The position numbers and the translations under genes were made by a program. This document shows, one piece after another, positions 52,851-62,056 of a stretch of DNA of 64,000 nt. The DNA lies in contig CAZVHP010000006.1 of assembly GCA_964627305.1 (NCBI GenBank), positions 62,001 through 126,000 of the forward strand. The letters run 5' to 3'. The stretch's first letter is position 1, and each line of letters begins with the position of its first letter. The notes beneath the pieces were generated by a model that did not search any database, was not told the origin of the DNA, and saw only the letters and a list, made by a program, of their open reading frames with translations. The DNA comes from WJKG01 sp964627305. GTDB lineage: Bacteria; Zixibacteria; MSB-5A5; GN15; FEB-12.

Positions 52851-53050
52851 TTCCTAAATCCTCCTTGAGATATTATTGGGTATCCTTACCTTCGCGTTCG
52901 TTGAGCGCCGAAGCGTCAGTCGTCACTTCCCATGTTTTCGTCATCAGTGCCGGGTCAATAATCCATGCGACCCGTGTGGTCATCGTTCTATGGCACCTCC
53001 TCAGCACGCCTGTCAGACATGCCTTTTCACCTTAGTTCAGAAGGACTCCT
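52851..53050 (-). promoter_or_regulatory. fliC mRNA leader, candidate CsrA target
   Basis: The predicted leader is about 200 nt and contains at least six GGA motifs. These include ACAGGAGT close to the 5' end, ACATGGGAAGTG in the middle, and two or three around the fliC ribosome site (AAGGAGGATTTAGGAAATG). In B. subtilis, CsrA binds two such sites on hag mRNA and FliW relieves it. csrA and fliW are encoded 6-9 kb upstream here. The mapping is by inspection; RNA folding was not computed. Confidence 0.4.
52873..52983 (-). CDS. Possible 36-residue leader peptide ahead of fliC
   Basis: An ATG at 52983 opens 36 codons, beginning MTTRVAWIIDPALM and ending EGKDTQ, with a TAA 22 bases before the flagellin ATG. 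GAGGAGG lies 12 bases upstream, a little far. The composition is protein-like, with two Trp. It sits wholly within the fliC leader, so its translation would affect access to downstream GGA motifs. It may be a chance frame. Confidence 0.3.
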   Translation of the reverse strand: MTTRVAWIIDPALMTKTWEVTTDASALNEREGKDTQ

Positions 53051-53058
53051 GTTTAACT

Positions 53059-53084
53059 AAATCGGCATAACCCGGAATAGCTTA
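53059..53084 (-). promoter_or_regulatory. Sigma-28-type promoter of fliC
   Basis: On the minus strand GCCGATTT (53059-53066) matches the sigma-28 -10 box GCCGATAA in six of eight positions. TAAG (53081-53084) lies 14 bases upstream, close to the TAAA-N15 arrangement. It is positioned between the glycosyltransferase gene and flagellin, as expected for a late flagellar promoter. Confidence 0.65.
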
Positions 53085-53149
53085 ACCGGCAAAAGACAAT
53101 GTCATGCCGGAATTTTCACATTCAGGCGGCCCCCAAAATCAACCCCATC

Positions 53150-56100
53150 CTACGGCTGACCGGCCGGCTCCAAAACGTCACTCAACCGCTTAAGTGCCGG
53201 TTGGAACCCCGGATCAATCTGCAGTACCCTCTTGTACCCCATTACCGCCGAATCTGTATGTCCCATAAACAGATAACACTCCGACAGGTTGAACATCGCC
53301 AACACATCCAACGGCCGTTTAGAAAGGTACTTCTCATATTTCTCCAGCGCCTGAGAATGCTGGCCAACTTTCGAGTAAAGGTCCCCGGCCACATGTGCGA
53401 TATCCAGATCATCGGGACGCTTGCGCAGATAAGTCTCCAGAGCCTCAATAGACTCCCGGTTTCGCCCCAAATGGTAAAGCGCCAGACCAAGATTCCGCCA
53501 CGTGACCGGCTTGGCCTCCGGCAGGCGGGTGGCCTGATCGTACAGGTCGGCCGCCCGCTCGTAGTTCTGCTGCTGATAATAGCAGTTGGCCAGGTCGTTT
53601 ATGCTGTCAGCCTGATCCCCGACTTCATCCCGCAGGCACTGCAGACACACTGCCGCAAGCTCGTGATGGCCGAACTGGGCATACAACTGGCTCGCTTCCG
53701 TGTAGGCCCTAACCTTGTGCGAATCCTTCCGAATAGCCAACTCGACAGCTTCCTTCGCCTCATCGACACGACCCTGTTCAAGCAGGAAACGGGCATATTT
53801 GGCACACGGCTCCGGATCGAACTCATCCAGTTGCATCGCCATCCGGTAATACTCCTCGGCATTGTCCGGCATATTCGTCTCTTTATATATGATCGCCAGG
53901 CCGAGCAACGCCTCCATCGTCTTGTAGCTTGTCTCCATCTGCTTGAGGAAGTGCTTGCGCGCCTGCGTGAAATCCCCGTCATCGAAATACAACCGCCCCA
54001 GCCGGCTGTAGGCATCCTGAAAACCATCCCAGGCTCTCAACGCCTGCTCGTAGTGCTGTCTGGCCCGGGCCCGCTCCCCTGCGTTGTTCGCCAGAGCCGC
54101 CAACCCGTAGTGCGCCGCCGCCCGAGCATCAATGTGCGTCAGGATAATTGGATCTCGCTCCGTCCCCGGATCGTACGCCGCCTGAACCTCAAGATATTTC
54201 TCATACGCCGTTCGGGCCTCGTCGTACCGCCCCAGCTTGAACAACGCGTTCGCCCGAATCATCAGCGGATCCAGATAGTCCGGCTTCAACCTCAGGGCGC
54301 GATCACAAACCTCTATGACTTTCTCGAACTCCTTCTGATAGTAGTAACAAGTGGCAACCTGCTCCAGGCACATCAGGTGAATATGACGCTGGCTCTTGTG
54401 CTCCGGATCGGTAAGCTCAATGGCCCGTCCTGCCGCCCTCAGAATGTCCGGAATCGCATGCCTCGCAAAAGCCCCGTCCTGCGTCCGCAGTACCTGAGCG
54501 TAGTTGAAAAGCGCAAACGGATTGTCCGGATTCTCCGCCAACTGCTTCTCGAGCAGGCCCCGAGTGCGCTCATGCTTGGCCTTCATCTTCCCCGGCGACA
54601 AATCGTATCCCAGATGCCGGATCCTCGCCCCCAGACGATACACCGGGTTCTGCCCCAACTGCAACACATTATGAACTATCCCGTCATAACGAAGATTCAG
54701 GTTGCGCCGCCAGAACCGCACCGACGGCAGGAAGGTGGTCACCTCGGACTTCTGCCCATACACGTTGAAAACATTAATCGATATGATGCTTATGTTCGGG
54801 TTCTTCAGCGTCCGCCTGACATCCGCCAGCCCCTCCAGCTCAAAACGCTCATCAGCATCAATAATGAATATCCAGTCGCAGCAAGCCTGTTCAATGGAGT
54901 AGTTGCGGTGCTTCGAGAAATCCCCCTCCCACGGCTGATGAAACACGCGTGCACCATATGATTCCGCTATCTCTACCGTCCGGTCCTCCGAACCGGTATC
55001 GACAATAATGATCTCATCAACCCAGTCCCTGATCGACTCAAGACAGCCCGCAAGCAGCTCTTCCTCGTTCTTCACAATCATGCACGCCGAAACCGTCGGC
55101 CTCGAAACCATCTGGTCCCTGAGCGCCTCCAGCCCGTGAGTACCGACGGCATTACGCATCCCCTGCTCAATGATGTTCCCCGCACCATCCAGATCACCCA
55201 ACTGCTGCAACATGCGGGCAGCAGCAATATACGCTGCCTCATCGCGAGAACGCTTCTCCAGGGACTCCTTGAGTACGGCAGCGAAATCATCCTGCCGCCC
55301 CGCTCGGAACAGCGACCGAGCCAGACTCAAACGCGCCGAGAAGTCATCCGGCGAAAGCTCCACCGCCTGACGATACCACCCAGCCGCCTGATCATACTGA
55401 CCACGCTGACTGCAGATATCACCAAGCCCCAGCGCCGCCACTGCCGACGGATGATCGCCGGCAAGCTGATCCCGAAACAGCCGCTCCGCCCGCTCAACAT
55501 CATCGTCCGCCAGATAAAGCCGTCCGAGATGGGCTGCGACATCAAGGTACTCAGGGTTGACCTCGACCGCGCGCGCGTAGTATTCCCGCGCCGCACTCGA
55601 ATCCCCGCTCATTTCTGCCGCCAGTCCCATGCCGAACAGCGCCGTCGCCCGGCTGTCCGGGTGGTACAACATCGGCGTGTCAACCTGTGGATTCGCCGCA
55701 AACCCGCGCTGGGCGTCAAGATACCGCTGATACGCCCGGATGGCCTCTTCGTACTCCTGCTGCTTACTGTGAATGTGCCCGGCAAGCATCAGCGGGTCCA
55801 GATAGTCCGGCTTGATCTCAAGCGCTCGATTCACCCACTCCCGCGCCTGCGCATACTCCCCCCGGTAGAAACTCACCCAGGCCAGCTGGTCCAGCGCCAT
55901 CAGGTGCGTATTCCGCTGACGATCATCCTTTGCCGACGTAAACGCAAGCGCCTTGTGCGCTGCCTCCGTAAACTCAGGAGCGTACTTGTCAAGATCGTCC
56001 AGCAGACGCGGACGCAGCACCTGGGCCAGATTGAACCAGGCAAAGCCATTCTCCGGCTCCTCCGCAACCTGCTTCCTCAGAAGTCCATAGGTACGCTCGA

Positions 56101-57430
56101 ACTTCGCCTGCATGTGCTTCGGAGATAAAGAATATCCGAGGTGATCAATTCGCAAAGGGGTGCTGGTCACCGCGACATGCTGCGGAGCCTCCACCTGATT
56201 GTGCACAATTCCAGTATACTGCAGGTTCAACTCCCGCCGCCACAGACGCATCGATTTCAACAGCGTAAAGCGGTGCTGTCCGGACGGATAGTGATTCACC
56301 ACGTTCACCTGAAGGATCGCACTGGCCGGATCGTTCACCAGCGCGGTCAGACCCGCACAGCTTTCCTGCGACAGACGCTCATCAGCGTCAATCACCAGTA
56401 CCCAGTCCCCCGTCGCCTGCTCCAGGCTGTAATTGCGATGCTTCGAAAAGTCGCCCTCCCACGGCTGGTGGAGTACTTTCGCGCCGTAGGATTTCGCAAC
56501 CTCCACCGTACCATCAGTCGAACCGGTATCCACCACAATGATTTCATCCACGATATCACGTATCGATTCCAGACAGCCGGGAAGCAGCTCCTCCTCGTTG
56601 CGCACAATCATGCACGCGGAGATACGAGCGCTCTTTTCCAGTGTCTCCTCAAGCAGCCGCAGCTCCTGCACCTCTCGCGCCTTCTTCAGCCCCTTGGCCA
56701 GCGCTTTTCGAGCCATGTCCGCCTCACCCCGCCGGCGATGCAGATTCACCAGGTTCAAATACGGATACTGACTGCCCGGATCATGTCTGGCCGACTCCCC
56801 AAAGGCAGCAATGGCTTCCTCCTCACGTCCGGTCTCCATCAGCGCCGAACCAAGGAAATTGTGCAACTGCGCCAAATGACCCGAAGAGCCACAATAGGCC
56901 GCAACCGTCCGCTTCTCTCGATGAATACTCTCCAGTTCCTTCAGGTAGGCTCGTGATGCCTCAATCGCTGCCGCATGCTCCCTCATCGAAAGATGCACGT
57001 ACGCCAGACACCACCAGTAATCGAGATTGTCACCGTTTGCCCCCTGCCCGCGACTGGCAACCCGCTCAGCCTCCACAAGACGCTGCGCCTGCGCCAGACC
57101 AAGGCACCGCAACCGGTCATAGCGGGAATTGTCATTGGCATCACTCAACGGGTAGCGCTCCTCCACCGGGTCTATTGCCTCAAGAATCCTGTCATGATGA
57201 CCATGGTGAAGACAGAATTCTCCGAGCGTCAGCCGCGTTCCAACATCATCCGGGTTGGCGCGAACAGCGCTGATCAGCGCCGTCAGCATGGCCTGCGGAT
57301 CAAGCTTCTCGTCTCGAACTCTTGCCTGCGGGGCCTGCAGCACCGAACGGCTGATCATCCGCCTGCGTGTACCCTTTCGGTTCGCCTGTCTGCCTGAACG
57401 GCCCTTCGCATTCGCTTTCTTCTTTGCCAT
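53150..57430 (-). CDS. Giant TPR protein with two tandem GT2 glycosyltransferase domains
   Basis: The product has 1426 residues and a Lys/Arg-rich N-terminus (MAKKKANAKGRSGR). The order is TPR (about 45-260), GT2 (about 268-480), TPR (to about 770), GT2 (about 777-990), TPR (to the end). The two GT2 domains share near-identical cores: SACMIVRNEEELLPGCLESI and SACMIVKNEEELLAGCLESI, both then HQPWEGDFSKHRNYS and IDADER. The N-E-E, D-T-G-S and D-A-D motifs for nucleotide-sugar and metal binding are intact in both, so both may be active. There is no signal peptide, so it is cytoplasmic. Placed directly before fliC, it probably glycosylates flagellin or another flagellar protein. Confidence 0.9.
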   Translation of the reverse strand: MAKKKANAKGRSGRQANRKGTRRRMISRSVLQAPQARVRDEKLDPQAMLTALISAVRANPDDVGTRLTLGEFCLHHGHHDRILEAIDPVEERYPLSDANDNSRYDRLRCLGLAQAQRLVEAERVASRGQGANGDNLDYWWCLAYVHLSMREHAAAIEASRAYLKELESIHREKRTVAAYCGSSGHLAQLHNFLGSALMETGREEEAIAAFGESARHDPGSQYPYLNLVNLHRRRGEADMARKALAKGLKKAREVQELRLLEETLEKSARISACMIVRNEEELLPGCLESIRDIVDEIIVVDTGSTDGTVEVAKSYGAKVLHQPWEGDFSKHRNYSLEQATGDWVLVIDADERLSQESCAGLTALVNDPASAILQVNVVNHYPSGQHRFTLLKSMRLWRRELNLQYTGIVHNQVEAPQHVAVTSTPLRIDHLGYSLSPKHMQAKFERTYGLLRKQVAEEPENGFAWFNLAQVLRPRLLDDLDKYAPEFTEAAHKALAFTSAKDDRQRNTHLMALDQLAWVSFYRGEYAQAREWVNRALEIKPDYLDPLMLAGHIHSKQQEYEEAIRAYQRYLDAQRGFAANPQVDTPMLYHPDSRATALFGMGLAAEMSGDSSAAREYYARAVEVNPEYLDVAAHLGRLYLADDDVERAERLFRDQLAGDHPSAVAALGLGDICSQRGQYDQAAGWYRQAVELSPDDFSARLSLARSLFRAGRQDDFAAVLKESLEKRSRDEAAYIAAARMLQQLGDLDGAGNIIEQGMRNAVGTHGLEALRDQMVSRPTVSACMIVKNEEELLAGCLESIRDWVDEIIIVDTGSEDRTVEIAESYGARVFHQPWEGDFSKHRNYSIEQACCDWIFIIDADERFELEGLADVRRTLKNPNISIISINVFNVYGQKSEVTTFLPSVRFWRRNLNLRYDGIVHNVLQLGQNPVYRLGARIRHLGYDLSPGKMKAKHERTRGLLEKQLAENPDNPFALFNYAQVLRTQDGAFARHAIPDILRAAGRAIELTDPEHKSQRHIHLMCLEQVATCYYYQKEFEKVIEVCDRALRLKPDYLDPLMIRANALFKLGRYDEARTAYEKYLEVQAAYDPGTERDPIILTHIDARAAAHYGLAALANNAGERARARQHYEQALRAWDGFQDAYSRLGRLYFDDGDFTQARKHFLKQMETSYKTMEALLGLAIIYKETNMPDNAEEYYRMAMQLDEFDPEPCAKYARFLLEQGRVDEAKEAVELAIRKDSHKVRAYTEASQLYAQFGHHELAAVCLQCLRDEVGDQADSINDLANCYYQQQNYERAADLYDQATRLPEAKPVTWRNLGLALYHLGRNRESIEALETYLRKRPDDLDIAHVAGDLYSKVGQHSQALEKYEKYLSKRPLDVLAMFNLSECYLFMGHTDSAVMGYKRVLQIDPGFQPALKRLSDVLEPAGQP

Positions 57431-57434
57431 ACTC

Positions 57435-59087
57435 TCACGAACCTCTCTTTGCGCTCGGCGCCACAGCTCCGGCCTCGACCACTGAAGCCATCAGCCGGGC
57501 AATGTCCTCTGTCTTCTGGTACACATCGTAGCGCTGCCCGATAAACCGACGGTTGCGATGCGCCAATTGACGCTTGTCCTCTTTCTCCAGTCGCTTCAGT
57601 AGCTCAAGACAATCGTCAGGATCCTCGAACAGGTACTCGTTCGGATACAGACCATCGGCTCCATACCAGTTGTGGATCAGAGGCATCACCCCCGAAGCCA
57701 TCCCCTCGGCGATCGAATAATGGAACGACTCGAACAACGAGGTGGAAATCACGTAACTCTTGTCGGCCAGCCACGATGGTATATCCTGCACCCAGCCCTC
57801 GAACTCAACCGGCAACGGATTGCGCCGGAGGAAGTGTTCGAAATACAGGGCGATGCGCGCATCCTGATGCTTCCCGGCGATATGCAGCGTGTACTCGGAA
57901 TCGTACTCATGAATCTTCTTGAAGCAGTATAACAGCAGGGCAGGATTCTTCTTGTAGTTGATATATCCAATCGAGGCAATCTTCTTCCCGTACCGCTTGC
58001 CCTTGGGAATGCGGAATCGAGCCAGGTCGACCCCGTTGCTAATGACCGACATCGGTGGCGCCTCGCTGACCTGAGCCTTGAAAAGAGTCTGCACCGACTC
58101 ATTGACGAATACCAGGTGATCCACCTTGCTCCAGTCCACTTTGAGCGGCATGTCCGTAAACGCCTCATAGCTGTGCAGCCGACAGACAATCGGACACATC
58201 TTCGGCAACCGGGTCGCCTCAATCAGGTAGTTATCGCACCATTCGAACCAGGCCACATCAGCGCCACGCATCAGGGCCATCATCTCATCAACCTTGGTGC
58301 CCTCATAGACCTCCACCTGATTGTCGCGCGACAGCAGGTTGATGATGTCAGTCAGGAAGCTCCTCTGTGAAGCCACAAAGAGCAGCTTCTTCCCCACCAG
58401 CTTGTGTGGTTCGGCTGCGTGCCGGATCGCCATCTGCCCCTGTGCGCCTGGCGCTTGCCCGGTCGCATCACTGCGGCCAATGAGCTTCAGCCAGCGACGC
58501 CTCTCCTGCGGACCCGGCCGTTCGATTCTGTCAGAACCGCCGGCATCGTTGCTTTGGCCCGGTGCTCCCCCGATCACGCCCAGTTGCGCTGCGTAACTCT
58601 CTGCCTGCAGGCGAGCCTGTTCATAGCCCGGATCAAGCTCCAGGGCTTTCTCCAGCGCACTCAACACCTGGTTCGAATTGCCGATTCGCCCCCAGACAAC
58701 CGCCAGATCATGATAAATCGTCGCCCGGTCAGGGAACAACCGGCTCAAGCGTTCAAATACCTCTCGGGCCTTGTCAAGGTTCCCCCTGAGCAGACTCAGC
58801 AGACCAAGATTGTGATTGGCGTCATAATCCTCAGGCGCAACCTCTACCGCCCTCTCAAAGTGCTTCTCTGCCTCATCCTCCCTGGCGAGCGTGAGCGCTA
58901 CCAGACCGGCAGCGATGCTGCTCTGAGGACTGTCTGCCTGCAGCCGGGCAAGACTATCCAGATAAGGGTAGGCGTTGACAAGATCATTATCTGCAAGATA
59001 GGCGTTCGAAAGATTGCGCAGGTCCTTCGCTGTCGCCTTCCCCTGGCTGACGCGCTGTCGCAAAACTGCTACATGTGCAATATCCAT
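57435..59087 (-). CDS. TPR protein fused to a GT4-like glycosyltransferase
   Basis: This 550-residue protein has no signal peptide. TPRs cover about 20-165 (YDANHNLGLLSLLRGNLDKA is typical). A Gly/Pro/Arg-rich linker (about 170-220) precedes a GT-B domain. The GT-B domain has LLFVASQRSFLTDIINLL, SVISNGVDLARFRI, the IGYINYKKNPALLL donor-domain start and the conserved C-terminal SLFESFHYSIAEGMASG with its E-x7-E-like pair. It is four bases upstream of the tandem-GT2 gene and downstream of fliW, so it probably acts with that protein in the same modification pathway. Confidence 0.88.
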   Translation of the reverse strand: MDIAHVAVLRQRVSQGKATAKDLRNLSNAYLADNDLVNAYPYLDSLARLQADSPQSSIAAGLVALTLAREDEAEKHFERAVEVAPEDYDANHNLGLLSLLRGNLDKAREVFERLSRLFPDRATIYHDLAVVWGRIGNSNQVLSALEKALELDPGYEQARLQAESYAAQLGVIGGAPGQSNDAGGSDRIERPGPQERRRWLKLIGRSDATGQAPGAQGQMAIRHAAEPHKLVGKKLLFVASQRSFLTDIINLLSRDNQVEVYEGTKVDEMMALMRGADVAWFEWCDNYLIEATRLPKMCPIVCRLHSYEAFTDMPLKVDWSKVDHLVFVNESVQTLFKAQVSEAPPMSVISNGVDLARFRIPKGKRYGKKIASIGYINYKKNPALLLYCFKKIHEYDSEYTLHIAGKHQDARIALYFEHFLRRNPLPVEFEGWVQDIPSWLADKSYVISTSLFESFHYSIAEGMASGVMPLIHNWYGADGLYPNEYLFEDPDDCLELLKRLEKEDKRQLAHRNRRFIGQRYDVYQKTEDIARLMASVVEAGAVAPSAKRGS

Positions 59088-59163
59088 TCGCGAAATCCCA
59101 TTTCCTTCGGTCCCGTCCTGGAACCGGTGTCTCTCTCAACATGTGTGTCAATCGGCGGCTGGA

Positions 59164-59637
59164 TCAGGCGCCGACAGGCTCCATCGCGGAGGCGTGCTCT
59201 GATACAGCCTCCAGTGCGTCAATCAAGGAGTGGTTCACACCATAGTGCGAATTGACCAGCACCAGTTGACGCCCCCGATTGTTCTGCGTGTTGATCAGAA
59301 TCGGACCCTGAAGATTCGCCGACATCTCCCGCGGATCGCTCGGAAACGTGACGATCACGTACGTTTCCACCGCCTCCACACTGGAAATGCCGAGGTCAGC
59401 CACTTCCTTGACGTTGACCTCGATGCGGTACTCCGGGAAGAAGACTACCGGATTGACCACCACAAACCCGAGCGCCTCGTTTTCCAGCGACTGCAGCCAC
59501 AAAAACGGCGCCAACTCCTCCAGTTCAATCAGGCAGAAGCTGCGAAGCCTCTCGAAACCGAGTATGGGCCGCGTCATCGTGATAATCTTCCCGTTCGGAA
59601 CCTCAATCTGTCCAAATCGTGTGTGCTGTAGCAGCAT
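59164..59637 (-). CDS. fliW: Flagellar assembly factor FliW
   Basis: This 157-residue protein binds CsrA and flagellin in turn, so that free flagellin relieves CsrA repression of its own mRNA. Family motifs are FGQIEVPNGKIITMTRPILGFE, ending with the usual GF-E turn, then PFLWLQSLENEALGFVVV, the NPVVFFPEY segment and NLQGPILINTQNNRGRQLV. AGGGA lies seven bases before the ATG. csrA lies two genes upstream. Confidence 0.95.
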   Translation of the reverse strand: MLLQHTRFGQIEVPNGKIITMTRPILGFERLRSFCLIELEELAPFLWLQSLENEALGFVVVNPVVFFPEYRIEVNVKEVADLGISSVEAVETYVIVTFPSDPREMSANLQGPILINTQNNRGRQLVLVNSHYGVNHSLIDALEAVSEHASAMEPVGA

Positions 59638-59661
59638 CAGTAATTCCCTTTACTCTATAAC

Positions 59662-61611
59662 CTATCTGAGAAAGTCCAGTAGCGACGGTTGCAGAATGCG
59701 AGCCGTGGCCATCAGTGCAGCCTGGTAGCTGGCCTCATAACTGGCCAGATCGGTCACAACCTTCGTAATGTCGGCATCCTCAACCTTTGAAAGCAGATCA
59801 GTGAACGCCAGATTCATATCTACAAGCCGAAACTCCGTTGTCTCCAGACGTATCGCCCGAGTTCCAATCGTCGACCTGAACTTCAGCACATGATTGATCG
59901 CCTTCTCAAGATTCTCAATCAGAAGACCGACACCTTCCTGATCGTTCCGCTTAAGCTCTGATTCAAAAACCAGAAGACTTCCCATCATATCACTGGAACC
60001 AAAGATCCCCAGCTTCTTGGTCGTATCTGCGGCTCCCTCATCATAGATCATCAGCGAACGATCAGGATCGTTGTTGACGATCTGTATGCCGCGCCCCGAT
60101 GGGTTGATGGAAGCAGTGATGTCCAGTCCGCAGTTGTTAAATGCATCCAGAATGTCCTGTACCGTTCCAATCGCCGGATCAGAAAGATCCAATACCCGCG
60201 ACTGATCACCCTGTTTGACAACCACCCGTTCCATCTCCAGCCCGAAACCGGACTTGAAGAAGGTTACTCGGTCCGTCTCCCGTAACAGCGGATCAAGATC
60301 TCTCCCGACATAGTCGTTGGAAAACGTGGCCAGTAAGCCCAGGTCCGATGCGGTGGTGCCTGCCCCGACCTCCTCGACCTTGAAGCTCACCAGCGGATCA
60401 AGATCCTCGCCGACTATCGACGCCACCCCGTCCATGACGCCAATGATGCCGAGGTCGCGGGCCGTCCGCTCCGCCTCATTGACATCCTGTACCATTACCG
60501 GTGGGACTCGCGGACCGCCGGCATCATCAATCTGCAGGCCCGTACCTGCAGCGTTGATGTCCATCGTGATCTCAGGATAGCCCGCCGCAGCCATTTGGTT
60601 GTTGAACAGGGTCCGGACATCACCTATCGTCGAGGCGGTCGAAAGATCGACCTCAACATCAATGCCGGCGCCGTCCGTCACGAGTATCTTCCCCGGCTTG
60701 ATGTCCACACCATTGCCCAGGTTCAGCTTCCCCAGCGACGTGTGGTCCGATATCAGTCCGTTACGCGTTGTCTCGAACATGATGTTGTTATTCTCGCGCC
60801 CGATGACCGCCTGAATCGATCCACTCATCGGCGGCACCGCAGCGGCCAGCGCGTTGTTGATGGCCGTCAGAATGTCACCAATAGTCGTGGCGCCCGTGAC
60901 ATCGACCGTCGCCGCTATCCCCAGATTCTGGTCCGTGATCGTGAACTGCCCCACCGTCTGGTCGATTCCGCGACCGTTGTTGAAGTCCGCCACCAGAGTC
61001 GACAGCGTCGCCGTATCCAGACCGATATTCACATCCGCGTTCTCACCCAGGGTCAGCACCGTGGACAGGAACACCTCGTTGCCCAGGAGATTCACCGTCT
61101 CCTTCGACGCCGTTCCGATCGCTATCTCGGTCAAGCCGCTGTTTCCGTTGTACACGATACCATCGGCCGTGGCGACCAGTGACTGGCTTTGAGTCTTGTA
61201 CCCGGAGAAGACATACTTGCCCTCCAGTTCAGCATTGGCCGCAGTCATCAGACCATTGAAAATTCCGCGAATCTCCTCAGCCGTTCCTTCCCGCGCACTG
61301 GCATCCGGAAACTCATCAGCCATCGTAATCGCCAGTTCCTTGGCGCGACTCAACTTGTTCGTAACATCGGCAAGCAAACCATCATAGTTCCGTGTCCAGT
61401 TCATGGCCCCGTTGATGTTCGAACGATACTGCTCTATCTTGGCCAGTTCACCGCGGTAGCTCAGGTCGCGTAACGTGCCCAGAGGGTCATCCGACGCCTT
61501 GTTGATACGCCGGCCCGAAGACATCTCGGTCTGCAGCTTCATGAATCGCTGGAGCGACCGCTGCATGTTAAACACCACCGTGTTATTGACCATTTGATTG
61601 GTGACTCTCAT
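59662..61611 (-). CDS. flgL: Hook-filament junction protein FlgL, expanded form
   Basis: This 649-residue protein is about twice the usual FlgL length. The N-terminus has RVTNQMVNNTVVFNMQRSL and SSGRRINKASDDPLGT; the C-terminus has FTDLLSKVEDADITKVV and SYEASYQAALMATARILQPSL. The inserted middle (about 190-560) holds at least three IN-motif repeats (TTIGDILTAINNAL, STIGDVRTLFNNQM and GTVQDILDAFNNCG), which are also found in flagellins and FliD. It joins the hook (FlgK side) to the filament. GAGGGAAG precedes the ATG. Confidence 0.93.
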   Translation of the reverse strand: MRVTNQMVNNTVVFNMQRSLQRFMKLQTEMSSGRRINKASDDPLGTLRDLSYRGELAKIEQYRSNINGAMNWTRNYDGLLADVTNKLSRAKELAITMADEFPDASAREGTAEEIRGIFNGLMTAANAELEGKYVFSGYKTQSQSLVATADGIVYNGNSGLTEIAIGTASKETVNLLGNEVFLSTVLTLGENADVNIGLDTATLSTLVADFNNGRGIDQTVGQFTITDQNLGIAATVDVTGATTIGDILTAINNALAAAVPPMSGSIQAVIGRENNNIMFETTRNGLISDHTSLGKLNLGNGVDIKPGKILVTDGAGIDVEVDLSTASTIGDVRTLFNNQMAAAGYPEITMDINAAGTGLQIDDAGGPRVPPVMVQDVNEAERTARDLGIIGVMDGVASIVGEDLDPLVSFKVEEVGAGTTASDLGLLATFSNDYVGRDLDPLLRETDRVTFFKSGFGLEMERVVVKQGDQSRVLDLSDPAIGTVQDILDAFNNCGLDITASINPSGRGIQIVNNDPDRSLMIYDEGAADTTKKLGIFGSSDMMGSLLVFESELKRNDQEGVGLLIENLEKAINHVLKFRSTIGTRAIRLETTEFRLVDMNLAFTDLLSKVEDADITKVVTDLASYEASYQAALMATARILQPSLLDFLR

Positions 61612-61656
61612 GTCACTTCCCTCGACGCTGCGGAGTCCCGAATTCCGGCAACACTC

Positions 61657-61998
61657 CTACTGACGGTTGCCATTGCCTTCCCGACGGTCTTTTGGACCGC
61701 GTCGCTTCGGCGAGTCCTGCTTCAGTTCGATCTCCGGATGCTTCGTCTTGTCCGAAGAATCATTCGTAAGCTTGTCCTTGATCATGTTCACTACGCCGAA
61801 CAGGTCTTCCTTTATCGACCGCGATGCCTTCTTGTTCTCCTCCTGAATGCGTACGTATACTTCCTCGCGATGCACGACAACATCAGCTGGCGCGTCTATT
61901 CCCAGCCGCACCTGGCGACCATGTATACCGAGCACAGATACCTTGATACTGTCCCCGATAGTGATGGATTCGCCTAACTTCCTTGTCAGGATCAGCAC
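61657..61998 (-). CDS. csrA: CsrA with a long charged C-terminal tail
   Basis: This is a 113-residue post-transcriptional repressor that binds GGA motifs in mRNA leaders. Residues 1-57 are a complete CsrA core: LILTRKLGESITIGD, VRLGIDAPADV and VHREEVYVRI with the RNA-binding Arg. The start is GTG with GGAGG five bases upstream. CsrA is normally 60-75 residues. Here about 55 extra residues follow, first helical (SIKEDLFGVVNMIKDKL) then basic and polar (PKRRGPKDRREGNGNRQ). It lies between flgK and flgL. Confidence 0.95.
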   Translation of the reverse strand: MLILTRKLGESITIGDSIKVSVLGIHGRQVRLGIDAPADVVVHREEVYVRIQEENKKASRSIKEDLFGVVNMIKDKLTNDSSDKTKHPEIELKQDSPKRRGPKDRREGNGNRQ

Positions 61999-62056
61999 AT
62001 CACCCTCCGTGGTGTATTGTCTTGCTCCGACCGCTGCCGGAGCAGTATGTCCCAGT

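Noticed and set aside
53099..54961. A 620-codon open frame on the plus strand
   Set aside because: It is wholly antisense to the tandem-GT2 gene, has no ribosome site or recognisable domain, and has the Arg/His/Pro/Leu-rich composition of a shadow frame in GC-rich DNA.
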